NCBI GenBank assembly: GCA_013397455.1
Contig: VYZB01000338.1
Coordinates: forward strand, 145,957-209,956
DNA from: Crotophaga sulcirostris
Lineage: Eukaryota > Chordata > Aves > Cuculiformes > Crotophagidae
Length of the DNA: 64,000 nt
Direction: 5' to 3'
Positions 1 to 12,418 of the stretch are shown here, in pieces. The notes beneath the pieces were generated by a model. The model worked only from the letters and a program-made list of their open reading frames with translations. It made no database searches and was not told the DNA's origin. The first letter of the stretch is position 1. Each line of letters begins with the position of its first letter. Both the position numbers and the translations under genes were made by a program.

Positions 1-1771
1 AGCCCTTCTTTTTCACTGACTCTCTTACTAAATTAGTGGCTGCAGAACAGAGTACAGTTTCAGCTGGAGGCAAACAGTGAGACAATGCCCATAGAAAGTA
101 AGGCATGGAGCAGGAAGCCTTCGAGCAGGATCACATCACTTTGTGACAGTTCTTCTGCCTCTTAGATGGTCCTAGCACTAAGTGAATGAACAAAGAAACT
201 GGGTTTTTGCCAGTAATTCCTATAGCTGACATATAGTTTCTGGATGACAGCTTAGTTCCTCAACTAAAGAGCGGATTCCAAGTACTCTTTCTGCCAGTGA
301 CTGGTATTTTTTAATTGATTTCAACAGCGCTGGCTTGGATCTGCGGCAGAGAATGTACTCAAATATGCCAATGCAGAACTTACCACGCTGCTCTGGCACA
401 CCTGCCCCTTGAGAAAATGGTGGGTTTGCTTTCCCTACGTGCATTTCTCCCTCTGAGCAAGGAAGGAATTAAAGGCACATTAGAGACCTTCTTTTTTTTT
501 TGTTTGTTTTTTTAATGTAGCTGATGTTCCTGGAAAAAATGTGCTTCTAGTGTGAACAAAAAGGAGTTAGGTCGAAGGCTGATCCCTGACTCTAGGAGTC
601 AAACCAGATTTTGCCAAGGGAAGTTTGTTCAAATTCTGAGATCAATGCATGAGACAGACTGAGCTCAGGAGCTTGCCTTCCCAGCCACAATAAGAAAAAT
701 GTTAGTGCTGGCTGTGAGATGCAGATCTGCTGAGTAAAGGCCCTCCTGCTACACAATCATATTTCTGAGTAGATGTGCTCTTTATGTGAGGCCATATCTG
801 TGCACACAGCTCACAGATTTCTCTTTGGAAACATAGCCCTTCAAAATTTTATTAAGATACTGTACTCTTATCTATTCTTTTTATGGCATCACTCTGCTTC
901 AATTGTTTAAAACGTAACACAAGTTTTATTCCAAAGTATCTGTTACTGTTATTAATTTAAGATATGCTCCGATACCAAGAACATAGAGTCTACAAAAGGC
1001 AAGTCCTCACACTCATCTTCAACCAGGAAACTATAAATAAATCCAGTTCAAATACAAGTGATAGAGTAACCTGAGGTTTGTGTTAGTCTTTACATGAATA
1101 AAGACTTCAGAAGTACCTGGCAAAGTGTGTGTGCTTGGAGGGAGCTGCAGATAAAAGTTTGTAAAGTAGGTTTGGGACAGATCAGGTGGTTTGGTGAGTA
1201 CTCTGCATCTGTATGACAACTGAAAGGCATTGAGTTAAAAATGCTGGATTCAGAACAGAGAGCAAGAAAAGCTTTTTCACGCAGTGAGAGTATCATCCTG
1301 TGGATCTCACTGACACGAGAGTGTGGAGGACACACAACACAGGTCGTGGTACTTTTGCACTTAGTCAGGCAGGCAAAGTTATTTTAAGTTTTAAGAGAGG
1401 AGAAAAGGAAGGAATATGAACATTCAGGTCTGAGACTTAAGTGCCCCATACTGTTGAGATGGGAGGAAACCTCCTGGAGTTCATACTATCCAGAGCAAGG
1501 GTTCTTCTTGCAAAACAGTTAATGCTGTGTATGCACAGACTGCCAGAAATACCCTCAATTTGTTCTGGTTTGGTTTGACCTGAGTGACAAATAGCAGGGC
1601 ACTCCCACTAAGGGGAGCAAGAGCTGAGCAATGTCTGCATGGGAGGGGGTTGGTTCACAACTGAAAAGCCAACACACTGAAGAATGATTGCAGATGACAG
1701 GAGGTGGGGGACCACAGCTGACCCTCACTGCTTCATTGCAGCCTCAACTCTGGTGACAGGACACGGCTTTG
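1..1771. other. Unique non-coding stretch, no gene seen
   Basis: No exon, RNA gene or recognised repeat is visible. Open frames are short (81 codons or fewer) and lack recognisable domains. There is a T-rich tract at about 489-514 and an AT-rich block at about 840-960. Confidence 0.6.
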
Positions 1772-1980
1772 TATCACAGTGTCACAGTATCACAAGGTTG
1801 GAAAGGACCTCTGAGATCATCGAGTCCAACCTAGAACCCAACACTAACACCAACCCATCATCTAAACCATGGCACTGAGTGCCTCATCCAATCTCCTCTT
1901 AAACGCCTCCAGGGTTGGTGACTCCACCACCTCCCTGGGCAGCACATTCCAATGGCCAATCACCCTTTCAGGGAAGAACT
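1772..1980 (-). mobile_element. CR1 fragment, group A, minus
   Basis: This is a 5'-truncated CR1 3' end read on the minus strand. It holds the last ~57 codons of ORF2 (ending in the [15 protein letters not shown] C-terminus), the short 3' UTR and an octamer tail of the ATACTGTG type (two units plus a partial one at 1772-1795). The match stops abruptly at 1980, where the consensus would run on into the [10 protein letters not shown] region, so this is probably the 5' truncation point. Confidence 0.9.
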
Positions 1981-3721
1981 TGATGCTGTGCTTAGTGACA
2001 CCTCGCCCCCTTCTTCTCAGGGTTGCTTGACCTGCTTGCAGCTCATGGTCCTTGTCGAGGACCTTGTCAAGGTGCACCTACCCTGCTGGGTGTCCAGCTT
2101 TGTCCTATTCCCCAGCTGAGGCAGGAGCTTTGGCCTCCTGAGTGCTTCTAGCTGCTACCTGGAGCCCAAGCATGAGCAGAACACAGAACTTGCATGGTTG
2201 TTGAGTTGACCCCAAGCTAAGCTCTCGGTGGGTTGTTGGTAGCCCCGGTGGCTTCAGAGGGAGGTGTTATGCTTCCTGCAGCCTCAAGGTCACAGAGAGT
2301 GGGTTCACCCGCTGCAACTGTGTCTAGGCAAGTACAGGGCTGGCACAAGTCAGCAAGCAAGCCGAAAGCAGAGGAAAGGTGAGCAGGAGAAGATAAGTGT
2401 GTGGCCTACTCTCCAATGCTATGCGAGAGTGTAACCCAAAAGGGTGCACAGGTTTGAACCCACAAAGGCACAGCACTTTGTCTTGCATCACCCATGCTGT
2501 TTATCTCTCTTTTGTCTTGCATCACCCATGCTGTTTGTCTCTCTCAAATGTTTCAGTCCTGTGTAGGCTCTGCTCCCTGCCTACTGCAAATGCACTATCT
2601 TACTGGGGGCACCGTATCCACAGTCTGCCAGGCTGCTCCCTTCCCATTCCTACCTTCCAAAAGCAAAACAGAGAGCGAGACAGTCTTTGTCAGCAGCTTG
2701 GCAGTTTCCAGCTCCCTTCTGTGTCCTTTGGTACATCCTGACACAGACTCTGCCATGTGAACACACACACATACAGATTCCACACCTCACTGGTGCTGAA
2801 GTCTCCTGTGGCTCATCAAGGCAACAGCTCATGTCAAGTATTGTCAGTTCTGCCTTGCCTTTTGGTGAGTGATAGGGAGAGGTTGTGCAAAATGGTCATG
2901 CCCCATGTTTCAATGGCTTTTCCTGCCTCTGGTGAGGTCTCTGGGCTCCCCTGGAGCCCCTCTAATGTGCAGTACAGGCAGATGTATGGCGACACGTCGT
3001 GTCGTCCATTCACATCATTGCACGTTCAAGTGCTTTGAGACCTCAGTTTCCTCTTTTTCCTGCCATTCCTTCAGCTACAAAACAAGTCTTCTGGAAGATC
3101 TTGAGCTTCAGGTCTTATTTCTCAAGATCCCTAAAGTGGCTGGCAGTCCTTTGAAATTCTTCACGTGTGAGCAGCAGTGACACAGAGCCTGACAGCCATG
3201 GTGAGCACACGGCAGGAAGCCACCGGGACAGCACGTCCACCACCTCCATCACACATCTCCCTCCAACCTGCTCTTCCTCCTGTTGTCAGCAGTGTTGTAC
3301 ACTGTCATAATCATGCTCATTACGGAGCTTTCACCCCTTAGATGTGAATAACCATTTGTACAGAGCATGTGAAAACAGAACAGATAGCTGCTGTGGGATT
3401 TTTCTCAACAAGCCTTTCAGAGCTGCTGGCTTCTTTTTCATATGCAGATAAGACGGAAGTACCTTGAAATATTTAGGCAGAATGGCACAAGAGACACTGA
3501 ACTGGGAGTGGCAGTCATAAAAGAGAGAATATTTATCATTTTCAAAGCCTCTTCCTGCACCAATATTTCCAATGAAAGCCACCAAATGGGATTAGAATCT
3601 TGATTTTGAAGTTGGAGAAGGAGGGACAGGAACAGGACTGGAACATGTATCGAACGTGAGATGTTAATCAGAAAGGCAGTTTGATGGAAATAAGCTGGAG
3701 ACTGAGTGGCAGAAGGAGATG
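1981..3721. other. Unique non-coding stretch
   Basis: No gene is recognised. The stretch holds a 34-bp tandem duplication (listed separately) and a short CA run near 2760-2772. Several overlapping ORFs of 60-114 codons occur at 2397-3180 on both strands; none has a recognisable domain, so they are most likely chance frames in a sequence with few stop codons. Confidence 0.55.
2477..2544. repeat. 34-bp tandem duplication, two units
   Basis: Units 2477-2510 and 2511-2544 are adjacent direct copies that differ at one base (A/G near the end of the unit). Each contains TTGCATCACCCATGCTG. Near-identity suggests a recent local slippage or duplication event. Confidence 0.9.
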
Positions 3722-3818
3722 CTCAGTGCCATGGTTTAGATGATGGGTTGGTGTTAGTGTTGGGTTATAGGTTGGACTCGATGATCTCAGAGGTCCTTTC
3801 ATACTGTGATACTGTGAG
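3722..3818 (+). mobile_element. CR1 3'-end fragment (~97 bp), group A, plus
   Basis: Only the last few codons of ORF2, the stop, the 3' UTR (GGTTGGTGTTAGTGTTGGG) and the tail remain. The tail has two ATACTGTG units. About ten bases between GGTCCTTTC and the tail (normally CAACCTTGTG) are missing. Its truncation point lies close to that of three other copies (see findings). Confidence 0.88.
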
Positions 3819-5883
3819 ATACAGTGACTGTAGGGTCTGCCGCGTTAGTTGTGACTCCACACCCAGGTGAGGTGGCTTTCAGAGTGTGCTGGAAAGGGGA
3901 TTCAGATCTGTAGGATCCTCAGGGTAGCCCAGCCAGCATGGATGAGACAGTCAGAAATGTGACCTGTTTGGTCTGTCCTTGCACCTAAAGAAAAGGTTGT
4001 GGATTATCCTCATGACTTGACGGTGTCTGGGTTCTCCCTCAGTCACTTGCTCATGCAGAAAGGAGTAAGCTTCAGAAAGATGCTGAGGTACCCATGTTGA
4101 GGGATTGTTCAGGCTTTAGGACAGTCTCATCCAGAAACCCTTCAGATCTGGGAGGTCTGGGAACAGCACTGTTGAAACTGAGATTTGGCAAGAGTGAACT
4201 TTATTACCATGGATTCTACAGCAAGTCTTGAGCAGGTTTTGGGGGGACATGAGAGAGCATAAGCAGGGTTAACTTATCCTCTTTAGGATCCCTCCTATCA
4301 CCCTTCAGCATGGGGACTGGCTGTAGTCTGAGAGACAATTCCCAGCAGAAGACCCCTGTCTGTACAAATTCAGACACACACATCAGCAGAAATTTAGCAG
4401 TGTCAGTATCTTCTTCACAGTTCACAGTGCACCAAGGTCCTTGAGATGGAGCCGTGGTTTTATGCTCCCCTTTTGGTCCATCAGCTGGAGTGGGATTAAG
4501 ACCACCTGCCAGGTTGCATTGCTGCCCAGGAGAGAAGCCTACATTTGTAGTTATGTTTGCTCACGTGGGTTTCCCAGGCATCTATGAGTTACAGTAGACA
4601 TTCCTCTCTTCTTTCTGAAACAGGCAGCAAAGAGAAAACAGTCAATCTGGCATCTCCATCTGACTTTGCTACTCAGTCTTCATGGGTATTGCCAAGGGAG
4701 AAAGAGCATCTGCTGTGGAGCACATCCCAAATTGCACATCCAGAGCAAGTCATAGGAGCTTCATCTTAGCTGTGCCTGATGTCTCCACTGGCTACCAGGG
4801 TACCAGGCCCCTCTAATCCATCCAGTTTGAGGATCTCCACTTTCTAATAAATGCACAGTCTTTACGTTGATCAGACACCCTGTGACAGAAACCTCCAGCC
4901 CTCAGGATGGATATGGGCCATCCACTAGGGAACAGAAAGAAGGCACGAAAAATGGTACCTTTGAGCTATTATTGAGTCCTCCTTAGATAAGAAACCACCC
5001 ACAGGATGTGCAGGAGCCACTGAGCAGCTTCTTTTTGTGTATTCTGTTCAAGTAAAATTAAATCATACTGGAGCAGGCACAGAACTGGGCTGCAGAGAGG
5101 GTTTTCTGGGGAGGAGTCATCCTGCTAGGCAAGAGGAGACTAGAGTTTAGCTTGTCAGCCCAGAAGAGGAAAATTGGGAGACATGGGATCATCCTGCATC
5201 TCAGCAGTGGCCTAATAGCTGAAAGGGAAAAACACGTGTAAACTAAAGAACACCACCAGCACAAAGACAAGAGGGTGAAGATTAGTCATGGATAGATTGA
5301 GTGCAGGAGGTTTAAAGGTCAGAGCTGTGAAGTTCTCCAGCAGTTACCCAATTAGCATATTGGTGTGCACTGGGACAAGCATGGAGGTGGGGCAGTTCTA
5401 CAAGGAACACCCTATCAGCATTCATGGTACAAGACTTGGAGGACGGTTCCCTTTTTCTCACTTTAGAGCACTGTGAGGAGATTTGGAGCCCAGCGGGGAC
5501 AATGTTTCTGACATAAAGGACAATTTCCCAGAGAAGGGTGGATTATTCGAGTCTTTATAGTTCTGTTCTGAAAGGACAAATAATATCCCTCAAGAAAGAG
5601 CTGCTGTACCTCTAAGTACATCAGCTTCCAGCTGCTCAGACTTTGACGAGAGCCATGTCTATTCACAGCCTTGTTCTGCAGGAATTGAATGCATGAGAAA
5701 TAAAGCAGATCGGGCTATTACATCCCTCTCTTGTGTGCCCACTATCTTTTCTTGCAAAGGTAGATTCTATGCCTTAAATATAAGCCTCCAGACCTATGCA
5801 AAGAGGGGAGAAAACTGAGTGCAGTGAAGATGAGGGGGTAGCCCTTCCGCTCATGCCTAGGACTTGGCAGTGTGAGGTTTGCA
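3819..5883. other. Unique non-coding stretch
   Basis: I see no gene, RNA gene or repeat. ORFs are all 71 codons or shorter and have no recognisable features. Confidence 0.55.
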
Positions 5884-5927
5884 GTTGGACTCCATGAAGG
5901 GTCCTTTCCAACCTAAATGATTCTGCA
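5884..5927 (+). mobile_element. Short diverged CR1 tail, group C-like, plus
   Basis: The segment matches the last ~40 bases of CR1: TTGGACTCCATGA, then GGTCCTTTCCAACCTAAATGATTCTG. It is too short and diverged to place in a subfamily with certainty. Confidence 0.6.
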
Positions 5928-6537
5928 GCTATTTCATGCCCAGTGTTCCACTGCAGTCCACCCTCCTTTCTCAGGCTTCCAAGGCTCACAACAGCTTTGG
6001 AGACTCATACTTTGGCCATGTAGATGGGATTAATGTCATTTTACTTATAGCATCTAAAAATGGGGCTTTTAGTCTGAGTTGGTCATATAGGCTCACCAGG
6101 GTCAAGGGCAAGAGGCGGCAATCTTTGCAGGGGTTCAGCTCACCCTCAGATGGGTCAGTTTCTTTGTGTGCAAAGAGCCTAGATGAGCGACTAGAATTTG
6201 TGTACAAACTTTAAAGCTAAAACAAGGCTGTTTGGCTCTAGTTTAAAATGTCATCCCCTAAAACTGTGGCTGGGGGAGGCGTTTTTCTCTGTCTGTTCAT
6301 TCCCCTCCTTCTCAATGCATCTTACTCTGCTCCTTCACAAGCACTAGTGTGACGATCCAACATGCCAGGTTAGAGAACTCCAGTTAGATGAAACCAAACC
6401 CAGACTGCTTTGAATCCAAATCAGTTCACTGTGTGTCCTCATGGGTGTTGTGCTGGTTTGCGGACAGGCAAGTTGCAAAGGGCAGGGGAGGAGTGATTTG
6501 ACTTTCAGCAGCATTGCCCCTTAAAATGAGCACGAAA
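5928..6537. other. Unique non-coding stretch
   Basis: No feature is recognised. Two opposed ORFs of 92 and 73 codons (5936-6214 plus, 5986-6207 minus) cover the same DNA and look like chance frames. Confidence 0.5.
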
Positions 6538-6771
6538 CTCGTGGCCTCAAGTTGCACCAAGGGTCGTTCAGATTAGACATCAGGAAAAGTTTCTTCACTG
6601 AAAGGGTTCTCAGGTTCTGGCAGAGGCTGTCCAGGGAGGTGGTTGACTCACCATTCCTGGAAGAATTTAAAAGATGGGTAGGTGAGGTGTTCAGGGAACT
6701 GGTTTAGTAGTGGACAGGGATGGTTGATCTCGATGATCTCAAAGGTCTTTTCCAACCAAATGATTCTATGG
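6538..6771 (+). mobile_element. CR1 fragment, group C, plus
   Basis: Older CR1 3' end. The order follows the family: the GGCCTCAAGTTGCACCA segment, the TTAGACATCAGGAAAA segment, the RKxFFTERV-like region, the C-terminal codons, then TTGATCTCGATGATCTCAAAGG and the ATTCTATG tail. The reading frame is decayed, so no ORF is retained. Confidence 0.85.
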
Positions 6772-8237
6772 TTCAGTGAACTCTAACTTGTCTTGAAGCC
6801 TACTCTGTGGAGTCACAGCACAATTCATCACAGTTAAAAAGCATGGCATTATAGAAAGACTACCCTGGATTTGTAGGTGGCATCACATTTTGAGATTTGT
6901 GTTATGAAGTACAAGAGCTCCAGCTAGCACAAGCTGTGTTTATCTTGCTTGTATTGATCCTTGCTCTGCCACAAGTAGTTTCTTGTCTTTAAGGATTCTT
7001 GGGTGTTTTAATGCAATTCTTGGCTGATCAAGAAAAAGAGACAACAAAATCACTGGTTACTATGTGCAAGCAGGAGAATTCATGCTGGGGAGCCAGAAGG
7101 CTACAGCCACCCAGAGAACGGGGGCTTAGGAGGGTGCTGAGGCCAGAGCAGAGGCTGAGATTTCTTTGTCTGCATACGTCAACATGAGACACTCAGAAGG
7201 GGTGGCTTTCTCCAAACACAGCCTCACTCTCTGGTTCGGAGAGGGAGAACTGAAACACTGCAGTCCAGCAGTTTGTCCTATGAACAGGGTTCACAGTCTC
7301 CATGGCAGCAGAAACTTTGGGGGTGCCCACATAGCATCTTATTTTCACTAGCATGTTTTTTCCTTAAGGAAAATGACTGCGTGAAGGTGGCTGGAGGCAG
7401 ATTTGTCTAAACTGTAAGGATTTGAACATGCCTGTACTTCTACACTCCCCCCAAACCTTGAGCCAGCTACTGATACCATGCCAGAGCTGCATGCAGATTT
7501 ACAAACCGTGTGCTGCTAAATTAGTCTCACCACCCAGTGCGAGGAGAGTTCAGAAGAAACCCAGGCTTCTGCTTTGCATATCTGTAACAGCCCTTTGGTG
7601 GGCTCCTCTGATGTCCAGAAGCTGCAAATGTTCAAGATGTCAACACAAAAAAAAAAAAAAAAAGTTGGAGGAAACAACAGAAAAATTTGTCCCATTACTT
7701 TTCCCTGGTGAAGGCTGGCATGGCTACAAAGCATAACTATCACTTTCTAAATAGGATGAGGCCAGTACAGATATTTATTCTGGCCAGATAGTAAAAATGA
7801 CAAACAAGATCAAGCTTTATAGATGAGGAGAAGGCCCACTTTACAGGCTCCTACCACTGTTGTGTTACTTTGAACCATGGGGGCAAGAGCAAGGGCAAAT
7901 ATCAGGGCAAGCTGGACAAGTCTATGAGCTACAGGCTTTGCCTTTGTTGAAAATACTTCTTTTCCTTTTTTTTTTTTTTGTCACCAGGGAAACAGAAGCA
8001 GAAATGACAAATACTTTCAATTTGTCAACATTTTCCATGGATATTTTTGGTCTTTTGGTGAAAAACAAAGCATTCGTATTTCTCAGCTTAAAACTATCCC
8101 ATTCTCTTTCCAAATTGAATATGGAAATGCTGTCAGAGCACTGAAGGCAACAAGTGGGGCTCCTTAGATGCCCCTTGTCACTTCGGACCACTGTCTTCCC
8201 TTGGCTCCTCAGCTAGCCTCTCTCCCATGAGTTACCG
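6772..8237. other. Unique stretch with A- and T-runs
   Basis: No gene is recognised. The stretch contains a run of 17 A at 7647-7663 and a run of 14 T at 7966-7979. Neither sits at the 3' end of a recognisable element, so they are most simply simple-sequence tracts. Confidence 0.55.
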
Positions 8238-8742
8238 TAGAATCACAGAATCGTTAAGGTTGGAAAAGACCTTTAAGATCATCAAGTCCAGCCATCAACA
8301 ACATACCAGCATGCCTACTGAAACATGTCCCAAAGAACCACATCTACAAATTTTTTGAACACCTCCAGGGATGGTGACTCCACCACTTCCCTGGGCAGTG
8401 TGTTCCAACGCTTCACCACTCTTTCAATAAAGAATTTTTTTTCCTGATATCCAATGTAAACCTCCCCTGGCACAATTTGAGGCAGTTTCCTCCCATCCTA
8501 TCACTTGTTACTTGGGAGAAGAGCCCAACATCCACCTCACCACAACCTCCTTTCCAGGAGCTGCAGACAGTGATGAGGTCTTCCCTCAACCTCCTCTTCT
8601 CCAGGCTAAGCAGCCCCAGGTCCCTCATCAACTCCTCATAACCACTGTGTGCAAGACTCTTCCCCCAGCCTTGTTGCCCTCCTCTGGGCACACTCCAGCA
8701 CCTCAATGTCTTTCTTCTACTGAGGGGCCCAAAACTGAACAT
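8238..8742 (-). mobile_element. CR1 fragment (~505 bp), group C, minus
   Basis: Read on the minus strand, this holds ORF2 C-terminal sequence (the [14 protein letters not shown] and [10 protein letters not shown] motifs survive in translation), the 3' UTR and the tail at 8238-8252. Small indels break the frame near the RKKFF region, where an extra T run occurs at about 8436-8444. The 5' end fades near 8742. Confidence 0.9.
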
Positions 8743-10045
8743 GGTCTCTCCTTGGGCAGAGCCACTAATGTGTATCACAACAAGCTTTGCCTCCTGGAGG
8801 TGTCATCCTGCAGGGCACCGTGACCCAGAAAGGGAACATGAAACCCCTGAGCAGCAACTCAAACCTCCACTGAAAACAAACAAATTTAAAACAATTTTGT
8901 TTCCAGTACAACTTAATTTTATAATAAAGAGCCTTATTCCTGGTTAGGAAACAGATGCTTTTGGTGGGGGGGAAAAGGGTTTGGTGAAAGAATATATTTT
9001 TCTATATATTTTTAAGAGGAAAAATGCAGACTTCCTTTCCTGTAGAATTCTCTCAATGCAATCTTTTGATTTGTGAAGTTAATCTGGAAGAAATCATGGC
9101 CAGAGGACTGAGGAGCTCTGACCTGCTAGGACTTTCCTTAGCTAAGAACCGTGTCTCTGGAGATTATGTTTAGCTGGACCAATAAATCCTGCTGAGATTT
9201 CTATGCAAGTGTCTCATGGAGAGCAAAGCTCTTTGATTATCCTGTTGCTATTTGTTAAATGCAAAGGACCATGTAAAAAAAATCATTTTCAGCCACTGCT
9301 TTTGATGTCTGAGGAGAAAATAGCCCTATGAAACAACTTGATTTCTTCAGAGCTATTAACAAATCTTTCAGGGTCCCAGGGTGACATAACAAGTCTGATC
9401 TGACTCATTCCATTTAAAAGTGCCTCCTTCCAGCCAGGAATAGCTCCGTGTGCAGCCGTAAAAAAAGTGCATCAATTAATGTCTTTTATTAACTAGAAAT
9501 GCAGATAGATCCCCTCAATCAGGGGAACACAAACGACAAGCTCCCATTCCTTCTCCCTCCCCATTCTCTTTGTATCCAGCTCCTTCTTTAATGGATCTTT
9601 GGGGATGTTGAGTCCAGGTTCACATGGCTATTATTGCAGCTGAGTCTCAGGTGTTCTGGGTTCAAGAAATATATGTCAAGAAGGTCCTGCATCACACTCT
9701 GGGAGATCATTAGCTTGCTGGGAGAAAAAGGAATTCAAAAATTATCTATCTTGGCCAGGGAGCACTGAGTTAAATAGGAGTGTGGGCTGGGATGGGAGAG
9801 TCAGGCGGAGGCAGTGGCTTCACATGGAGCATGTGGGTGTAGAGTACACGGGGAACTCAATGAAAATCCATCCTGTGCACATACATTAGTGGTATTTATA
9901 TTAAAGAACACGGCACACTGCTCCTGGCTTAATAGTGATCTGACCAGCACGTATTTCCCAGGAAATGAAGGAAGAAAAGAGTTTTGTTTTCTTCCCTGCC
10001 CTGGCCAGCATGCTGTGTTCCTGCAGCACGGACCCAGGTGTCATA
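8743..10045. other. Unique stretch, AT-rich in part
   Basis: No gene is seen. 8870-9060 is AT-rich. 9210-9500 is AT-rich with homeodomain-type cores (ATCAATTAATG, TTATTAACTAG) and no repeat similarity; it could be a conserved regulatory element, but only a cross-species alignment could tell. Confidence 0.5.
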
Positions 10046-10276
10046 GTTAGGCTTGATATTAGGAAAAAATTCTTCACTGAAAGGGTGATTGGCCATTGGA
10101 ATGTGCTACCCGGGGAGATGGTGGAGTTGCCAACCCTGGAGGTGTTTAAGAGGAGGTTGAATGAGGCACTCAGTGCCATGGTTTAGATGATGGGTTGGTG
10201 CTAGTGTTGGGTTATAGGTTGGACTCGATGATCTCAGAGGTCCTTTCCAACCTTGTAATACTGTGATGATTCTGTG
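10046..10276 (+). mobile_element. CR1 fragment, group A, plus
   Basis: The last ~45 codons of ORF2 remain open ([17 protein letters not shown] onward to the SAMV stop). They are followed by the group A 3' UTR and a mixed tail with one ATACTGTG unit and one ATTCTGTG unit. The older-type octamer beside the newer one is notable for the tail history of this group. Confidence 0.9.
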
Positions 10277-12018
10277 TGATCAGGTGGCTCTATCACCACA
10301 TCCTGCTCCAGCGCAGAAGCCACCAGTGATCACTCAGCTCCAAAGCTGCTTCCTTCCCACCAGGCTTCTGTTGGATGCTCGTGTCCTGTGGAAGGGAGTG
10401 AGCTCAGGCTTCAACGTGTGAGAATCCACTGCTACATTAGGTTATATCTTTTTTTGGTTTAGCATGTATCTTCTGATACTTCAAGACCTGAAAATATCAT
10501 AGTTAGAACCCATATTGCAGCCTCTTGTGCAGTAATCAAACACCACCAGCAAGGAAGTTTTAGCATCCGTTCTTTTCTCTAAGCTGAGCACCAACAACTG
10601 GCCATACACACAGATAAAACTTAGTTCAAAAACCTGCTTGCTGCTAATTTTAAAGGGGAAAAAATACCTTCTCTCAATAATCTCTACATGAAAATAGGGA
10701 CATGAGTCAGAATGCACACTGAGAAGCAGGCTTGAAAGGCTTTATATAATAGGATCCATTCAGTTAAAACATCAAATCGCCTTTGAAAGTGAAAGATTAG
10801 CTAAAACAAAAGACTTAGAATCTGGGAAATTAAAAGAGGGAATCTGAATTTGTTCAGTTTCCACACACAGTGAGTACAGGGAGACCACATTTGATGGTGC
10901 CCTAAGCTGAAGGGATTCAGTAGCCCCTACGGTGAACATAGAGCTACACCAGTTGATGAATGCCTGCCAAAATATCTCCATTGCACCATTGCTTCATTTT
11001 AACCTGCTTTCCACAGGAGTTGCTGGAGAGGCAGCAGCAGAGGAAGCTCTATCCAGGCTTGTGTTCATGAACTTCTGGGAAAACATAGTGCAATCCACAA
11101 AGTCTGGCTCAGTTGTAAGGATTTAAAATCAAATGCAAACAGACTCCACTGGACTGTGCACGTGGTGGGTTGAAATGGAAGTTCTACAACAGGAGAATAT
11201 TGAGAAGAGTTTTATTTTACTTCTTTAAAAAAATAAAATCCAACTCTGTAATAAAATGAAATTGATTTTAATTAAAAACAAAACCTCAAACCTGGTTATT
11301 AAAAATGATTTTCTCTGTTTTAACAGCTTGAAGTTTTTCTCCTATCTTTTCCTTCAAACTTGAGATTTAGTTTGGTACATTTTTAAATGCCAAATATCAA
11401 TTACTTAAACTTTCGGATGTAATTTTTTATCTGCCCATGGTAAAGACGTTACTGTAGCCTCTGATCTATGCTGACACTCAGTGGAAAAATCTGTTGGTTT
11501 GGGGTTTTTTTGTCCTCAAACATGTGAACTTTGAGGACAGTGAGGTGCTGCATAACTGAGAGGGAGGAGAAAGGCATCTGGCATCTGACTTCCCTGTGCT
11601 TTGCTGTCTAGAAATTTCATATAGCTGTGCAAAAACTGGTTTGATTTTCCCCTTTATAGGTGGGAAGACAGACACGGAGAAGTTAAGATGAGTGGGAGCC
11701 TGCTTGGCATTCATGGGCTGACACAGGGTAAATCCAAACAATGCAGTTTTTGTGGAGTGGAGACAAATACCTGTTGATATATAAAGCTGCCAACACGATG
11801 TATGTGCAGTACCCTTACCTTTGATTTCATCATTCAGTTTGCCAAATCAAGAGTTCCAGCAAGTTTCATTCTTTTTTACTTATGAGCACTAAGACCATAT
11901 GCAAAGATATTATTCACTGTTGCTGTTGCTATAGTTATCATTACTATTAGCATCATCATTATTATTAGCATCATCATTATTATCATTATCTACATTTTTA
12001 TCATTATTATCAAAAAGA
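10277..12018. other. Unique stretch with an ATT/ATC-rich end
   Basis: No gene is recognised. 11200-11420 is AT-rich. The last ~80 bases are a trinucleotide-type low-complexity tract that abuts the next CR1 copy (listed separately). Confidence 0.55.
11935..12012. repeat. ATT/ATC low-complexity tract
   Basis: The tract is built of interspersed ATT, ATC and AGC triplets (for example TTATCATTACTATTAGCATC). It directly adjoins the tail end of a minus-strand CR1 copy beginning at 12019, so it may be an expanded tail of that element or an older microsatellite into which it inserted. Confidence 0.7.
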
Positions 12019-12418
12019 TCATAAAATCATGGAATGGTTTGGGTTGGAAGGGACTTCAAAGCCCATCCAGTTCCAATCCCCTGCCGTGGGCAGGGACACC
12101 TCCCACTGCATCAGGGGGCTCAAAGCTCCATCCAACCTGGCCTTGAACACCTCCAGGGATGGGGCAGCCACCACTGCTCTGGGAAACCTGGGCCAGGGCC
12201 TCCCCACTATCACAGCAAAACATTTCTTCCAAAAATCTCATCTCAATCTCCCCTCTTCCAGCTGAAAACCCTTCTCCCTCATCCTGTCCCTGCACTCCCT
12301 GATCAAGAGCCCCTCCCCAGCTTTCCTGGAGCCCCTTTCAGCACTGGAGACTGCTCTAAGGTCTCCCCGGAGCCTTCTCTTCTCCAGGCTGAACAACCCC
12401 AACTCTCTCAGCCTGTCA
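12019..12418 (-). mobile_element. CR1 fragment (~400 bp), group B, minus
   Basis: Group B 3' end: on the minus strand it ends with the GGGTTGGAAGGGACTTC segment in reverse complement and the ATGATTTTAT tail. It holds the C-terminal part of ORF2 with frame breaks. It starts internally near the LSLEKRR-type region at about 12418. Confidence 0.9.

Noticed and set aside
2477..2544. Local direct repeats as a CRISPR array
   Set aside because: Only two adjacent units with no spacers; a simple tandem duplication in a vertebrate genome. The same holds at 22759, 25806 and 43594.
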